From assembly GCA_964473285.1 (NCBI GenBank), contig CAYYOI010000067.1, positions 1-6,679 on the forward strand: DNA of 6,679 bases. Direction: 5' to 3'. Positions 6,098 to 6,679 of the stretch are shown here, piece after piece. Below the pieces are notes generated by a model. The model had not been told where the DNA came from and did no database searches. It worked only from the letters and a program-made list of their open reading frames with translations. Every line of letters starts with the position of its first letter. Within the stretch, counting starts at the first letter, position 1. A program made the translations under genes and the position numbers. Source of the stretch: JBNJGT01 sp964473285 (GTDB lineage: Archaea; Nanobdellota; Nanobdellia; Woesearchaeales; JACJVW01).

Positions 6098-6583
6098 TTA
6101 ATTCATAAGAAATTTCACTGCAAAATATATCAGAGCAAACATGAAGAATATGAAAATCACATAACTCTGTATGTTCTGGTAAAATACCATGCGCTTGCAG
6201 TAATTATTGATGTTTTTTGATGTGCGCACGATATCAGCATTAGTTATAAGGCCGCTTAGAACTTCATCCTCAATAACAACCAAACGCTTTATATGATTGC
6301 TTTGCATGACACCCAATGCGTCACCAAATTCTATCTCTGGTGTTACTGTGATGATTGGAGAAGTCATAACATCTTTGACCTTGAGTTTTTTGGGGTCTTT
6401 CTTGCCATGAAGAACCTTTCCTATCAGGTCGCTTTTTGTAAGAATGCCTGTCGGCTTATCTCCCTGTGTTACTACAACACAACCAATCTTCTTCTCAGTG
6501 ATAAAATCTATGATCTCTGTGAGTTTCTGCTCTTCAGAGGCAGTAACCACATCTACGTTCATGATCTCACGGATGCTGTTCAT
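6098..6583 (-). CDS. CBS-pair protein with C-terminal membrane helix
   Basis: This 161-residue protein has two CBS domains, at about 1-55 (DVVTASEEQKLTEIIDFITE, then PTGILTKSDLI) and 70-122 (VMTSPIITVTPE, then LSGLITNADIV). A single hydrophobic helix at about 140-159 ends the protein with no further domain. CBS pairs usually bind adenosine nucleotides and act as sensors, so this may be a membrane-tethered energy or nucleotide sensor; the partner is unknown. I chose ATG 6583 over an in-frame TTG at 6595 because the TATA box at 6606-6614 places the transcription start almost on that ATG. It is the first gene of an operon with the kinase-like protein and dCMP deaminase, separated from the kinase by 1 nt. 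Confidence 0.88.
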   Translation of the reverse strand: MNSIREIMNVDVVTASEEQKLTEIIDFITEKKIGCVVVTQGDKPTGILTKSDLIGKVLHGKKDPKKLKVKDVMTSPIITVTPEIEFGDALGVMQSNHIKRLVVIEDEVLSGLITNADIVRTSKNINNYCKRMVFYQNIQSYVIFIFFMFALIYFAVKFLMN

Positions 6584-6605
6584 ATATTTTATCAAAGATT
6601 ATTGG

Positions 6606-6614
6606 TTTATAAAA
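6606..6614 (-). promoter_or_regulatory. TATA box of the CBS-kinase-dCMP deaminase operon
   Basis: The minus strand reads TTTTATAAA, with its near edge 23 nt from ATG 6583. No ribosome binding site lies between. The spacing matches that of NOG1 and the transglutaminase-fold gene, so a leaderless transcript is likely. A TTG start at 6595 would probably lie upstream of the transcript. Confidence 0.6.
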
Positions 6615-6616
6615 GT

Positions 6617-6627
6617 TTCGAAGCGAA
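6617..6627. repeat. Small hairpin TTCG-AAG-CGAA
   Basis: A 4-bp inverted repeat around a 3-nt loop lies immediately upstream of the operon TATA box, between the divergent promoters. Its form is like that of the GAA-loop hairpins at the left end. It may be a regulator half-site or chance. Confidence 0.25.
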
Positions 6628-6652
6628 GGAGTTTTTCTAAAAAATAGTAGAA

Positions 6653-6662
6653 TATATATATT
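6653..6662 (+). promoter_or_regulatory. TATA-like sequence near right edge
   Basis: TATATATATT would serve a plus-strand gene that begins around or beyond the window edge. If the leaderless spacing seen elsewhere applies, the start codon would be near 6684, outside the window. Confidence 0.3.
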
Positions 6663-6665
6663 AAA

Positions 6666-6679
6666 ATGGCAGGATACCA
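6666..6679 (+). CDS. Possible start of a divergent gene (partial)
   Basis: ATG at 6666 opens a frame reading Met-Ala-Gly-Tyr before the window ends. It lies only 4 nt after a TATA-like run and has no Shine-Dalgarno site, so it may not be the true start. A weaker TATA-like stretch (CTAAAAAATA, 6637-6646) is at a better distance. Four codons are too few to name a product. Confidence 0.25.

Noticed and set aside
1..6679. CRISPR array, insertion sequence ends or direct-repeat arrays
   Set aside because: No regularly spaced repeats were seen, and no terminal inverted repeats with target duplications flank the recombinase.

Overview
This window looks archaeal. Genes are preceded by TATA-like boxes rather than -35/-10 promoters. 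For three genes the box edge lies 23-24 nt before the start codon, the spacing expected for leaderless archaeal transcripts. The gene content agrees: a short NOG1 GTPase without the eukaryotic C-terminal extension, a UPF0200-like P-loop kinase, and a sequon-rich surface protein with a single C-terminal membrane anchor. A DPANN lineage (Woesearchaeota-like) is my best guess, but that is inference. The DNA is moderately AT-rich and densely coded.

Layout. Bases 1-247 have no gene. They hold a T-rich terminator-like tract, small hairpins with GAA loops, and a 40-nt nested inverted repeat just before a tyrosine recombinase (248-1040, +). That recombinase is split by a frameshift, although every catalytic residue survives across the two frames. 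Three minus-strand genes follow, read from right to left as NOG1 GTPase (3692-4660), a secreted transglutaminase-fold protein (1956-3668) and a fused methionine sulfoxide reductase MsrAB (1068-1892). Each has its own promoter-like element. A 121-bp divergent promoter region separates NOG1 from a thioredoxin gene (4782-5096, +). Thioredoxin overlaps tail-to-tail by 9 bp with a minus-strand operon of three tightly packed genes: a membrane-anchored CBS-pair protein (6098-6583), a P-loop nucleotide-kinase-like protein (5554-6096) and a dCMP deaminase (5088-5567). The right edge holds TATA-like sequence and possibly the first codons of a divergent plus-strand gene.

How the genes may work together. 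Thioredoxin is a plausible reductant for MsrAB, which here has only its two catalytic cysteines. The kinase-like protein and dCMP deaminase probably form a deoxynucleotide (dCMP to dUMP) module, with the CBS protein as a possible nucleotide sensor at the membrane. This gene pair parallels proteins elsewhere in which a P-loop domain is fused to a dCMP deaminase.

The most notable points are the broken recombinase with its attC-like hairpin, the transglutaminase whose nucleophile cysteine is alanine, and the kinase/deaminase/CBS operon. I saw no CRISPR array, rRNA, convincing tRNA or insertion sequence.
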